A stretch of DNA of 17,293 nucleotides from CF-161 sp035263645 (GTDB lineage: Bacteria > Chloroflexota > Dormibacteria > Dormibacterales > Dormibacteraceae). The translations under genes and the position numbers were made by a program. The stretch lies in contig DATFRD010000109.1 in assembly GCA_035263645.1 (NCBI GenBank), positions 1 through 17,293 on the forward strand. The letters run 5' to 3'. The notes beneath the pieces are model-generated. The model made no database searches and was not told the DNA's origin. It saw only the letters and a list, made by a program, of their open reading frames with translations. Numbering within the stretch: the stretch's first letter is position 1; the number at the start of each line of letters is the position of its first letter. Below are positions 7,570-14,135 of this stretch, in pieces.

Positions 7570-7585
7570 GCGGGCTGCAGCCCGC
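7570..7585 (-). terminator. Hairpin after the ferric-reductase operon
   Basis: GCGGGC-TGCA-GCCCGC is a perfect palindrome (6-bp stem, 4-base loop) beginning 5 bases past the stop of the last gene of the minus-strand operon. Its position fits a terminator; there is no marked T-run. Confidence 0.5.
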
Positions 7586-7590
7586 CGCGG

Positions 7591-8307
7591 TCAGGGGGAG
7601 GACGACGGCGCGGAGTGAGCCGCCCGCAGCAGGGATATCGGCGTGCCCGATACCTGCGCCCAGCCCGGGGCCAGGGGACCGTTCAGCATCCAGACCGCCA
7701 GCGCCACGACCGCCAGGCTGCAGAGCACGGACGCGGCCAGCCGCGGCCAGCGGTGGAGCGGCCAGCCGAACGACAGCCGCCAGAAGACCAGGGCCAGCCA
7801 GGCGGCCAGCACGCAGGCGGCCTGGGCCCACAGGAACCACGCCATCCGCGCGTCGCTGCCGGTCCCCAGGCCGTGCAGGAGCCCCAGCGGCCAGGCCAGG
7901 TACGCGAACCAGTGGACGAACCGCCAGAGCCGGAAGCCTATGCGCCTGCGCACGAGGCTGGTGATAACCAGGGCGGCGACGAGCTCCGACGCGACCACGC
8001 CCAGGCCCAGCCAGAGCGGGCGATACCAGGAGCTGAACGGGATGAGCGCGTCTTTCGGCCCGAGCCTGGCGAACGGGTCCAGAATCGACGTCGCGATGTG
8101 GACCGCCAGGAAGCAGACGACCAGGATCGAGACGTTCTGGTGCAGCGGCACGCTGATGTACTTGGGCCAGACGGACGACTTCCAGCGCACGGTCGTGCCC
8201 ATCCCGAGCACCACCGCCGTGGTCAGGAGCACCATCGTGACCGCTCCGGTGCCGCGGTCCGCGTACCAGAGCGGGCTCGGTGTCGCCGCCAGCAGGATCA
8301 TCCCCAT
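7591..8307 (-). CDS. Ferric reductase-like transmembrane heme protein
   Basis: The 238-residue product has about six membrane segments. Four His are placed as in ferric reductase/NOX-type heme domains: His56 and His70 on one helix (LHQNVSILVVCFLAVH) and His132 and His145 on another (RFVHWFAYLAWPLGLLH). It should bind two stacked b hemes and carry electrons across the membrane. There is no FAD/NADPH-binding domain, so the electron donor must be another protein. The start ATG at 8307 overlaps the TGA of the upstream ApbE gene by one base, which indicates translational coupling. The pairing with ApbE points to a flavoprotein-linked electron route. MsrQ-like function is an alternative, but no MsrP is nearby. 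Confidence 0.85.
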   Translation of the reverse strand: MGMILLAATPSPLWYADRGTGAVTMVLLTTAVVLGMGTTVRWKSSVWPKYISVPLHQNVSILVVCFLAVHIATSILDPFARLGPKDALIPFSSWYRPLWLGLGVVASELVAALVITSLVRRRIGFRLWRFVHWFAYLAWPLGLLHGLGTGSDARMAWFLWAQAACVLAAWLALVFWRLSFGWPLHRWPRLAASVLCSLAVVALAVWMLNGPLAPGWAQVSGTPISLLRAAHSAPSSSP

Positions 8308-9305
8308 CACCGCTCCTCGGGCCAGCCGCCGACGGTGACCACGCTCCCGTCTGTGCCCACCAGGCGTGCCGGCAGGCCCCGCTCCTCCAGCCAGTCCGCC
8401 GCCCTGGCCCCCATCACGATCGCCGCCGTGGCGGCCGCGTTGGCCGCCAGACAGCTCTCCGCGGCGGCCGTGGCCGTCCGCCACGGGCCGCGGGCTGGCG
8501 CGCCGGTCGCAGGGTCGATGATGTGATGCAGCTCGACTCCTCCCCTCGTCCACCTGCGGGCCCGCGTGGACGACGTCGCCAGGCCGCCGTCCGCGATCAG
8601 GACCACCTCGCCCTCGGCGTCGACGGGCATCGAGCAGTCCTCGGCCACCAGGACCGGCCAGCCGTTCCCCGGGGGCCGGCCGGCGACCGCGATGTCGCCG
8701 CCCAGCGAGACCAGGGCGCCGGAGGCCCGGGCTGCGGCCCTGGCCGCCGGCGCGGCGCGGTCGGCCGCCAGGGCCTTGGCGGTGGAACCGAGGTCGACCT
8801 CGACGCCCGGCGCCAGCCGGGCCCGGCCGGGCGCGCGATCGAGCTCCACCGCCCTCCAGCCCGGGACCGGCTCGTGGCGCATGGCGGTGGGCGCCCCTGA
8901 CGACGGGACCGCAGCGAAGTCCCGGTCGTAGCCGGCGGTGCGCAGCGCGCGTCCGACCGTCGGGTCTACGGCGCCGCCGGTGGTGGCCGCCGCCCAGAGC
9001 GCAGCTTCGAGAGCCTCCAGCAGCAGCGGGCTGACCTCCAGCCAGCGGCCCTCCGCCCGGTTCAAGGCGCCGAGCTCCGAGTCGTCCCGGAAGCGGCTGC
9101 AGGCTCGATCCACGGCGTCCAGCAGGGCCTCGACCGCTCGCCGCGCGGCTGCGGCGTCGCCGTCGCCGGTGACGACGACACGAACCCAGGTGCCGAGCGC
9201 CTGCCACCCCGCCGCTGCAGTCTCCATGAGCCGATCAGGATCCAGGTCGCGAGGTGCCCGGCGGGAGCGCGCCGGCATGTCGCCTGCGCGCCCCGCCCAC
9301 CCCAT
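8307..9305 (-). CDS. apbE: FAD:protein FMN transferase (ApbE)
   Basis: The product is 332 residues from the ATG at 9305, which has GGAAGGGGG upstream; GTG 9311 and ATG 9224 are alternatives. ApbE enzymes take FAD and attach FMN through a phosphoester bond to a Thr or Ser of extracytoplasmic flavoproteins. Motifs seen are ALGTWVRV (37-44), FRDDSELGALNRAEG (72-86), DPTVGRALRTAGYD (114-127), DLGSTAKALAADRA (171-184), SLGGDIAV (200-207), LATSST (242-247) and HIIDPATG (261-268). The usual metal motif A-D-x-x-A-T reads A-N-A-A-A-T here (N289, T293). No clear lipobox or signal peptide is present at this start. It lies between an anchored Pro/Ala-rich protein and the ferric-reductase-like gene. No obvious FMN-acceptor motif (D-x-x-[ST]-G-A-[ST]) was seen in the window. 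Confidence 0.9.
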   Translation of the reverse strand: MGWAGRAGDMPARSRRAPRDLDPDRLMETAAAGWQALGTWVRVVVTGDGDAAAARRAVEALLDAVDRACSRFRDDSELGALNRAEGRWLEVSPLLLEALEAALWAAATTGGAVDPTVGRALRTAGYDRDFAAVPSSGAPTAMRHEPVPGWRAVELDRAPGRARLAPGVEVDLGSTAKALAADRAAPAARAAARASGALVSLGGDIAVAGRPPGNGWPVLVAEDCSMPVDAEGEVVLIADGGLATSSTRARRWTRGGVELHHIIDPATGAPARGPWRTATAAAESCLAANAAATAAIVMGARAADWLEERGLPARLVGTDGSVVTVGGWPEER

Positions 9306-9318
9306 GGGCACCCCCTTC

Positions 9319-9735
9319 CTACCTGGGAGGCGCGGACCCGCCCGTGGTCGCCACCGGAGTGGGCGCCGGCGTCGGAGCCGGGGTGGCCGGCGCCGCCACC
9401 GGCTGGGCCGGAGCGCCGCTGCCGGCTGCCTGGCCGGCAGCCGGCCGTGCGGCGCCGGCCTTCACCCCGCCGGCCGGAGCCCTCATCGCCGGGACGTGCA
9501 CCGTGCGGACGAACACGCGGTCGTCGAGCTGCTCGATGCCGACCACCGGCGGCTCGGCAGCCGCCGGCTGGGCGCCGAAAGCGAGCGGCGCCGCGGTCGC
9601 CGCCGATGACGTGAAGTACCAGGCGAGCCCGAGCGCTGCGGCGCCGGCGCCGATGGTCAGGCGCCGGACGACCGCGCCCTCCTGCTCCTTTCGCTCCTGC
9701 TGGCTCGTGCCGACCACCGCCTGAACTCTCGGCAT
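9319..9735 (-). CDS. Membrane-anchored or secreted Ala/Pro-rich small protein
   Basis: The product is 138 residues. A charged cytosolic start (SQQERKEQEG) leads to VVRRLTIGAGAAALGLAWYF (22-41), a twin-arginine-preceded hydrophobic helix that is either a membrane anchor or signal peptide (possible cleavage at ATAA, residue 49). A short strand-rich region follows (VVGIEQLDDRVFVRTVHVPAM, 64-84), then a low-complexity Ala/Pro/Thr/Gly tail. Its ATG lies one base after the stop of the preceding gene and its stop 13 bases before apbE, so it is part of the four-gene operon. No family recognised. The tail looks like a flexible spacer in the cell wall region. Confidence 0.75.
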   Translation of the reverse strand: MPRVQAVVGTSQQERKEQEGAVVRRLTIGAGAAALGLAWYFTSSAATAAPLAFGAQPAAAEPPVVGIEQLDDRVFVRTVHVPAMRAPAGGVKAGAARPAAGQAAGSGAPAQPVAAPATPAPTPAPTPVATTGGSAPPR

Positions 9736-9736
9736 G

Positions 9737-10480
9737 TCACTCGTCGCGGGGCGAGGCGGATGGACGCGGCGTCCCGCACTCGTCCACCATCTCCTGGATG
9801 GCGGCGGCCCCCTGCATCTCCGGGGTCCTCGTCGCCGCCGGGCAGCGGGACGCGAGGTCGGCCTCGCACTCGTCCTCGACCTCGGTCATGGCGGCGGTCC
9901 CCTGCGTCTGGGCGGTCTTCATGGCCGTCTGGCAGGCCGACAGGATGTCGTCGCTGGACGCGTTGGCCGGCACCTTGACGAGATGGCCGGATCCCTCCGC
10001 CTCTGAGCCCGACCGGGAGGTCGAGCCCTGGCCCGCCCCCGTCCGGGCTCCCCGGCTGGGACCGGACGTGCTCGCAGGTGCCTGGTCCTGCACGGTCGCC
10101 ACCGAGAAGAGCGGCTGCAGGCTGCGGTGGCCCCGCCCAGGCGCCGCTGATGCCGGCACGAAGCCAGCGCTCAGCATGCATCCGATGGCGCCCAGCCCCT
10201 GGTGACCGCAGAGCTGGTAGCGGCTGACGGCCGCCGCCGGGTCGGCCCGCGCCCAGTCCCACGGGCGCGCGCTGCCGGTGGACGACACCGCCAGGACCAC
10301 GAAGGAGCTGGCGGCCAGCATGGTGATCGCTCCCAGCGACGTGAGCAGCGGCTTCGCGAACCTCGACCGCGCGATGCGGGGCCGGGGCCGGCTCTGACGC
10401 ACGCCCTGCCCACCCGGGCCGGCTGGACGAGGCGCCGGCCGCGGGGCCGGGTCGTCTGCAACGTGGCACTCCGAATGCAT
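9737..10480 (-). CDS. Single-pass membrane protein with Cys-containing QG..DEC repeat
   Basis: The first gene of the operon encodes 247 residues, with AGGGGG placed well before the ATG at 10480. A Pro/Arg-rich cytosolic part (about 1-43) is followed by one membrane helix (44-66). The extracytoplasmic part has a Cys pair (Cys91, Cys101), a Ser/Gly-rich linker and a C-terminal domain with four Cys (183, 205, 213, 235). A 13-residue motif QGxAA[MI]xExxDEC occurs twice (193-205 and 223-235). Not recognised as a known family. It is preceded by the ECF-type promoter at 10527-10555. Its position at the head of an ApbE/ferric-reductase operon suggests a surface redox or metal role; this is inference. 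Confidence 0.75.
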   Translation of the reverse strand: MHSECHVADDPAPRPAPRPAGPGGQGVRQSRPRPRIARSRFAKPLLTSLGAITMLAASSFVVLAVSSTGSARPWDWARADPAAAVSRYQLCGHQGLGAIGCMLSAGFVPASAAPGRGHRSLQPLFSVATVQDQAPASTSGPSRGARTGAGQGSTSRSGSEAEGSGHLVKVPANASSDDILSACQTAMKTAQTQGTAAMTEVEDECEADLASRCPAATRTPEMQGAAAIQEMVDECGTPRPSASPRDE

Positions 10481-10526
10481 CGCTACCCCCTGGCGTGAGC
10501 TGGTGAGTGCGCCTCACCTCTGCCAG

Positions 10527-10555
10527 GTTCAACGAACGGCGGTCCCGTTTTCATC
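10527..10555 (-). promoter_or_regulatory. ECF sigma-type promoter for the ferric-reductase operon
   Basis: Read on the minus strand: GATGAAAAC (10555-10547), 12 bases, then CGTTGAAC (10534-10527). The spacing equals that of the sites before the sigma gene and the 165-residue gene. It lies about 47 bases upstream of the first operon ATG. Confidence 0.65.
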
Positions 10556-10566
10556 GATCGCTCACC

Positions 10567-10595
10567 GATGAATCGAGGCTCGCTGTTCGTTGAAC
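10567..10595 (+). promoter_or_regulatory. ECF sigma-type promoter for the ferredoxin
   Basis: GATGAATCG (10567-10575), 12 bases, then CGTTGAAC (10588-10595), 55 bases before the ferredoxin ATG. The -10 half is identical to that of the divergent operon promoter, so GTTCGTTGAACC (10585-10596) and its reverse complement (10526-10537) form an inverted repeat. The -35 half differs from the other three copies at two or three positions. Confidence 0.6.
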
Positions 10596-10650
10596 CGATG
10601 AGGGCGCAGAGCGGCGCCAGCGGATCCTGTGAGTTGGGGGTAGTGGAACC

Positions 10651-10893
10651 ATGGCCTTCGTCATCACTCAGCCCTGCATCGGCACCAAGGACGCCACCTG
10701 CGTCGAGGTCTGCCCGGTCGACTGCATCCACTCCGACGACGCCTCGGACATGAACTTCATCGACCCCTCCGAATGCATCGACTGCGGCGCCTGCGTCGAC
10801 ACCTGCCCGGTAAGCGCGATCTACGCAGAGGACCACGTCCCGCACGAGTGGGCGTCGTTCATCAAGATCAACGCCGATTACTACAGGCGGTGA
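10651..10893 (+). CDS. fdxA: 7Fe ferredoxin ([3Fe-4S][4Fe-4S])
   Basis: The 80-residue product matches the FdxA type. Cys9, Cys17 and Cys52 should hold a 3Fe-4S cluster. Cys21, Cys42, Cys45 and Cys48 should hold a 4Fe-4S cluster. Cys25 is the extra free Cys seen in this class. Signatures are CPVDCIH (21-27), CIDCGACVDTCP (42-53) and AIYAEDHVPHEW. It is a small cytosolic electron carrier. The ATG at 10651 has GGGGGT about a dozen bases upstream. It has its own ECF-type promoter, divergent from the ferric-reductase operon, so the two are probably made under the same condition. It converges on the solute-binding gene. Confidence 0.95.
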   Translation: MAFVITQPCIGTKDATCVEVCPVDCIHSDDASDMNFIDPSECIDCGACVDTCPVSAIYAEDHVPHEWASFIKINADYYRR

Positions 10894-10938
10894 GATGACG
10901 CGCCGGGCCGGCCGCCGACTGCGGGCTCGGGGCTGGCG

Positions 10939-12753
10939 TCAGTGCTGCACGATGTGGTACTCGGCCCAGGGGTGTTCGAGCAGGTTGTTCGCGCCCGCGC
11001 CGCGCACGTACGGCTTGATCAGGTACGTCCGCGTCGAGTAGACGAGCGGGATGTACGCGGCGTCGGCGCTCAGCATCTGACCGAGCTGGCGGTAGAGGAG
11101 CAGCGCGTCCGGCAGGGCCTTCGCGGCGGCCTGGGCGGCGACCTGGTCGAACCGGGCGCTGTCGTACCCGGAGCCGCAGTTGGAGTCGGGGCACCCCGCG
11201 GCCCGGCCGAAGAGGTTGTCGTACCAGTCCTCGGGGTGGTCGTAGTCCGCCTGCCAGCCGGCCCGGTCGAGCACGAGCTTGCCCGACCGCGAGTCGCGCA
11301 CGAGCTGGTCGTGGGCCTCCGGCTGGAGATGGACGTGAACCCCCAGGTTCGTGCTCCACTGGTCGCGCAGGCTCTCCGCGAGCGCTCGGTACAGGGGGCT
11401 CTCGGCGTCGTAGACGAACGTCAGGCCGCTCGTCCGCGAGCCATCCGGGTCGGCATCCTGCAGCAGCGTTCGGGCCCGGGCCGGGTCGAACGCGGCCAGC
11501 GGGTCCGAATCGTCGCCGCCGTACCCCGCCAGGCCCTTGGGGATCAGGCCGCCGGTGGCCGGCATGCACAGCAGGCCGGCGCAGGCCGCCGCAGCCAGGC
11601 GCCTCTTGTCGACGGCCAGCGCGAAGGCCAGGCGAAGGTCCCTGGCCGGCTGGCCGAGCGCGAGCAGAAAGGGCCCACCCGCCTGCCGGACCGAGTCGTG
11701 CACCAGGTTGAAGCTCACCCAGACGCTGCCCGTGCCTGGTCGGGTCACCAGCTGGGCCGCCAGGTCCGGCGTGGCTCTGATCCTCCGCAGGTCCCTCGGG
11801 CTCAGGATGCTGGCGCCGCCGAACCCGTTGAGGTCGTATTCGCCCCGCTCATACGCGGCCTCCCTGGCGGTCGCGTCCGGGACGACGTCCAGGCGCAGCC
11901 TCTGCACCGTCGGCCGGAGAGTTCCCCACCAGTCGGGCACGGCCTCGAACTCCAGCGATCGGCCAGGGGTCCGGCCGCTCAGGCGGTAGGGACCGGTCCC
12001 GATGAGCGTGTCGGGCCTCGTCCACCAGCCAGCGGGGTCCGTCTGGACCGCCCGCTGGTCGACGACCATCCCCGCTGCGCCCGGCAGCGCCAGCGCGCTC
12101 AGGAACCAGCCGGCCGGGCGGGCCAGCCTGACCACCACGGTGGCGGCGTCCGGCGCGGTGAGACCGGACAGCCGGACGGACGGGTCGTTCCTGGCCAGCA
12201 GCTGCTCCAGCCTGTCCGGCGCCGGCGGCTGCATCGACAGCCGGTCGAAGCCGGCCACCGCGGACAGCGTGGCCGCGTAGGGTCCCTGCTCGGCGGCGGC
12301 CCGGTTCCACGAGTACAGCACGTCGCGAGACGTCACGGTGTCGCCGCTGGAGAACGTCGCGCCGGCGCGCAGCCGGAACGTGTAGGTCATCTGGTCCGGC
12401 GAGACGGTCGGCAGGCTCTCGGCCAGGTCGGGGACGATGTCCAGGTTGTCGTCGTAGCGGACGAGGCCGTCGAACAGGTTCTGGGTGACCTGGAGGTCCG
12501 CCGACGCGTAGGTCTCGGCCGGGTCGAGCGAGCCCACGTCGTCGGCGAGCGCGAACCGCAGCGTCTGGTCGGCGGCGAGGCTCTGCCTCAGGGGCCGGTC
12601 GTCGCCCTGGTCGCCGGCATGGCGGCAGCCGGCGGCCGCGATCATCCCGACGGCCACCAGGACGGCCGCCCTGGCCAGGTGCGGTCTCGACAGCGGCGCC
12701 ATCCTCACCCGCCGGGAGCTGGCTCCTCGGGTGGCCGCGACGGGCTGGGGCAT
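10939..12753 (-). CDS. ABC transporter family 5 solute-binding lipoprotein
   Basis: The product is 604 residues. After a basic start, ARAAVLVAVGMIAAAGC ends in a lipobox (AAGC, Cys43). The body has the family 5 peptide/nickel-binding layout: LRFALADDVGSLDPAETY (66-83), NLFDGLVRYD, DLAESLPTVSPDQMTYTFRLR, GTGPYRL in the middle, and KLVLDRAGWQADYDHPEDWY and YIPLVYSTRTYLI near the end. It binds an oligopeptide-like ligand outside the membrane. No permease or ATPase genes are next to it, so it is an orphan. It follows the sigma factor stop by 13 bases and is probably co-transcribed with it. The start is uncertain: ATG 12702 (MAPLSRPHLAR) gives a more typical signal peptide but neither has a good ribosome site. 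Confidence 0.9.
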   Translation of the reverse strand: MPQPVAATRGASSRRVRMAPLSRPHLARAAVLVAVGMIAAAGCRHAGDQGDDRPLRQSLAADQTLRFALADDVGSLDPAETYASADLQVTQNLFDGLVRYDDNLDIVPDLAESLPTVSPDQMTYTFRLRAGATFSSGDTVTSRDVLYSWNRAAAEQGPYAATLSAVAGFDRLSMQPPAPDRLEQLLARNDPSVRLSGLTAPDAATVVVRLARPAGWFLSALALPGAAGMVVDQRAVQTDPAGWWTRPDTLIGTGPYRLSGRTPGRSLEFEAVPDWWGTLRPTVQRLRLDVVPDATAREAAYERGEYDLNGFGGASILSPRDLRRIRATPDLAAQLVTRPGTGSVWVSFNLVHDSVRQAGGPFLLALGQPARDLRLAFALAVDKRRLAAAACAGLLCMPATGGLIPKGLAGYGGDDSDPLAAFDPARARTLLQDADPDGSRTSGLTFVYDAESPLYRALAESLRDQWSTNLGVHVHLQPEAHDQLVRDSRSGKLVLDRAGWQADYDHPEDWYDNLFGRAAGCPDSNCGSGYDSARFDQVAAQAAAKALPDALLLYRQLGQMLSADAAYIPLVYSTRTYLIKPYVRGAGANNLLEHPWAEYHIVQH

Positions 12754-12766
12754 GGGAAGGCGTGTC

Positions 12767-13351
12767 TCATCGCTGCCCCGTCGCCTGCCGCCGCATCTGG
12801 GCGAGCGCCTGCGAGAGCCGGCTGGCCACGGTGCCCTCGGGCAGGCGCAGCATCGCCGCGATCTCCCGGTAGCGGTAGCCGTGGAGGAAGTGCAGCACGA
12901 CCACGGCGCGCGCCTTCGGCGAAAGCGCCGACAGCAGATTGTCGAGCAGCTCAGCTGTGCCGGCTGCGGGTCGCGACCGGTCGGCTCTCCCGGTGGCCTC
13001 CAGCACGCGCCGCTGCAGGGCCGTGCGCCGCAGCCTGCTGATGGCCTCGCGGACGCCGATCGTGCAGAGCCAGGCCTCGACCCGCCCGGTCGGCTGGTAG
13101 CGGTCCCTGGCCCGGTAGGCCTTGAGGAAGGCGTCCTGGGTGACGTCCTCCGCCAGGTCGGGGTCCAGCACGACGCCCCGCACGGCGCGGTAGACGGCCC
13201 GGTAGTGGGTCTCGTACGCCGCCGCGAAGTCCTCCCTGGGATCCAGCTCCGCCGCGGCCGCGGCAGCCGGGTGCGCGTCCGCCAGCGGGCGACGGCCCCG
13301 TCCGCCAGGCGTCATGCCTGTCTCGAACGCAGAACCCACGTCTACCCCCAT
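12767..13351 (-). CDS. ECF-type sigma-70 family RNA polymerase sigma factor
   Basis: The product is 194 residues from the ATG at 13351, preceded by GAGGG. Region 2 spans about 41-110 (AAYETHYRAVYRAVRG, then DLAEDVTQDAFLKAYRARDRY and AWLCTIGVREAISRLRR). Region 4 spans about 136-189 (LLSALSPKARAVVVLHFLHG, YREIAAMLRLPEGTVASRLS). There is no region 1 or 3, as expected for ECF factors. The frame is open further upstream, but the promoter-like site at 13454-13482 lies inside that extension, which argues for the 13351 start and a leader of roughly 100 bases. It probably drives its own transcription and three other units in the window through matching sites. Classic anti-sigma zinc-finger genes are not present. 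Confidence 0.9.
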   Translation of the reverse strand: MGVDVGSAFETGMTPGGRGRRPLADAHPAAAAAAELDPREDFAAAYETHYRAVYRAVRGVVLDPDLAEDVTQDAFLKAYRARDRYQPTGRVEAWLCTIGVREAISRLRRTALQRRVLEATGRADRSRPAAGTAELLDNLLSALSPKARAVVVLHFLHGYRYREIAAMLRLPEGTVASRLSQALAQMRRQATGQR

Positions 13352-13453
13352 GAGTCCCTCTGGAGCGCAGGGCTCCCGGTGCCTGTTCGAACCGGCCAGC
13401 ACGGCAGCGCGGGTCCCCACGTCCCGGTGCGCCGGCTGGCCTGCTTCCACCAC

Positions 13454-13482
13454 GTCCAACGAACCCCGGCCGTGTTTTCATC
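13454..13482 (-). promoter_or_regulatory. ECF sigma-type promoter, autoregulation of the sigma gene
   Basis: On the minus strand: GATGAAAAC (13482-13474), 12 bases, then CGTTGGAC (13461-13454). It lies about 100 bases before the sigma ATG. Location and match to the other three sites suggest autoregulation. Confidence 0.65.
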
Positions 13483-13505
13483 GATCCGGCGCAGCCGCCA
13501 TCGGC

Positions 13506-14003
13506 TCACTCGTCGGGTGGCCGTGACGGGCTGGCGGACGGGATAGGGGAGGGGAGGGGGGAGCCGGACGGCGCCGGGGAAGGCCGGACGTCCCCCCGCT
13601 CGTGCCACCCCGCCGGTGGGGGCGAGGACCGCGCCCGCGACGTGGCCGGCGGCGCGCCGGACGGCGAGGGCGTCACCGACGGCACCGGCGACGGCGACGG
13701 CGACGTGGCCGCGCCCGCGAACGGCCCGCCGGGCGGGCCGGTGAACACGTGCGACACCAGCCGGATCATCGACGCCGCGGCGCCATTCGGGGATTGCGCC
13801 GCGGCGACCAGCCCGGCCGAGCCGGCGGCGAGCGCCGCCAGGGCGAGACCGGCGACCAGCGCCGCAGTCCGGAACGGGCGCCGGGGGGCCGCCGCGGCGG
13901 CCCAGCGGGACTGCTCCGCGAACGGACTCGGGCCCTGCCACGACGACGCGCCGTGCTCCACGAGCTCGCGGATGTCGTCGTGGTCGTCCTGCTGGATCCT
14001 CAT
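13506..14003 (-). CDS. Single-pass membrane protein, candidate anti-sigma factor
   Basis: The product is 165 residues. A short cytosolic part (about 1-45, including DDHDDIRELVEHGASSWQG) precedes one membrane helix (46-69). A long extracytoplasmic tail rich in Pro, Ser, Ala and Gly follows. The topology is that of anti-sigma factors, and the gene lies directly upstream of the ECF sigma gene on the same strand. The zinc-binding H-x3-C-x2-C motif is absent, so the role is only inferred. The ATG at 14003 is almost on top of the predicted transcription start (site at 14014-14042), so the message is probably leaderless. An alternative is a cell-wall-spanning structural protein. Confidence 0.7.
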   Translation of the reverse strand: MRIQQDDHDDIRELVEHGASSWQGPSPFAEQSRWAAAAAPRRPFRTAALVAGLALAALAAGSAGLVAAAQSPNGAAASMIRLVSHVFTGPPGGPFAGAATSPSPSPVPSVTPSPSGAPPATSRARSSPPPAGWHERGDVRPSPAPSGSPLPSPIPSASPSRPPDE

Positions 14004-14013
14004 GTGCCCATCC

Positions 14014-14042
14014 AGTCAACGCGCGAGGCCGGCGTTTTCATC
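14014..14042 (-). promoter_or_regulatory. ECF sigma-type promoter for the 165-residue membrane protein
   Basis: On the minus strand: GATGAAAAC (14042-14034), 12 bases, then CGTTGACT (14021-14014). Only 10 bases separate the -10 half from the ATG at 14003, leaving room for a leader of a few bases at most. Confidence 0.6.
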
Positions 14043-14068
14043 GGGCCTGCTCGCACTCGGCCGCGAAA

Positions 14069-14098
14069 TCCCGGCGGGCCGCGGGCCGCGAGCCGGGA
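14069..14098 (-). terminator. Possible terminator after the SHOCT gene
   Basis: TCCCGGC and GCCGGGA form 7-bp arms around 16 bases that can pair further (CGCGG with CGCGG). On the minus strand it is followed by TTTCG. It lies about 40 bases past the SHOCT stop and just before the next promoter. Confidence 0.35.
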
Positions 14099-14135
14099 GC
14101 CGGCGTAGCGCGCGCACGACACGACCAGCGCCTGC

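Noticed and set aside
10942..13041. 699-codon open frame on the plus strand
   Set aside because: It mirrors the solute-binding lipoprotein and sigma factor genes on the other strand and has no recognisable domain.
13381..13400. TTCGAAC sequence resembling a tRNA T-loop in the sigma-gene leader
   Set aside because: The flanking bases do not form a T-stem, and no anticodon arm or CCA end is present.
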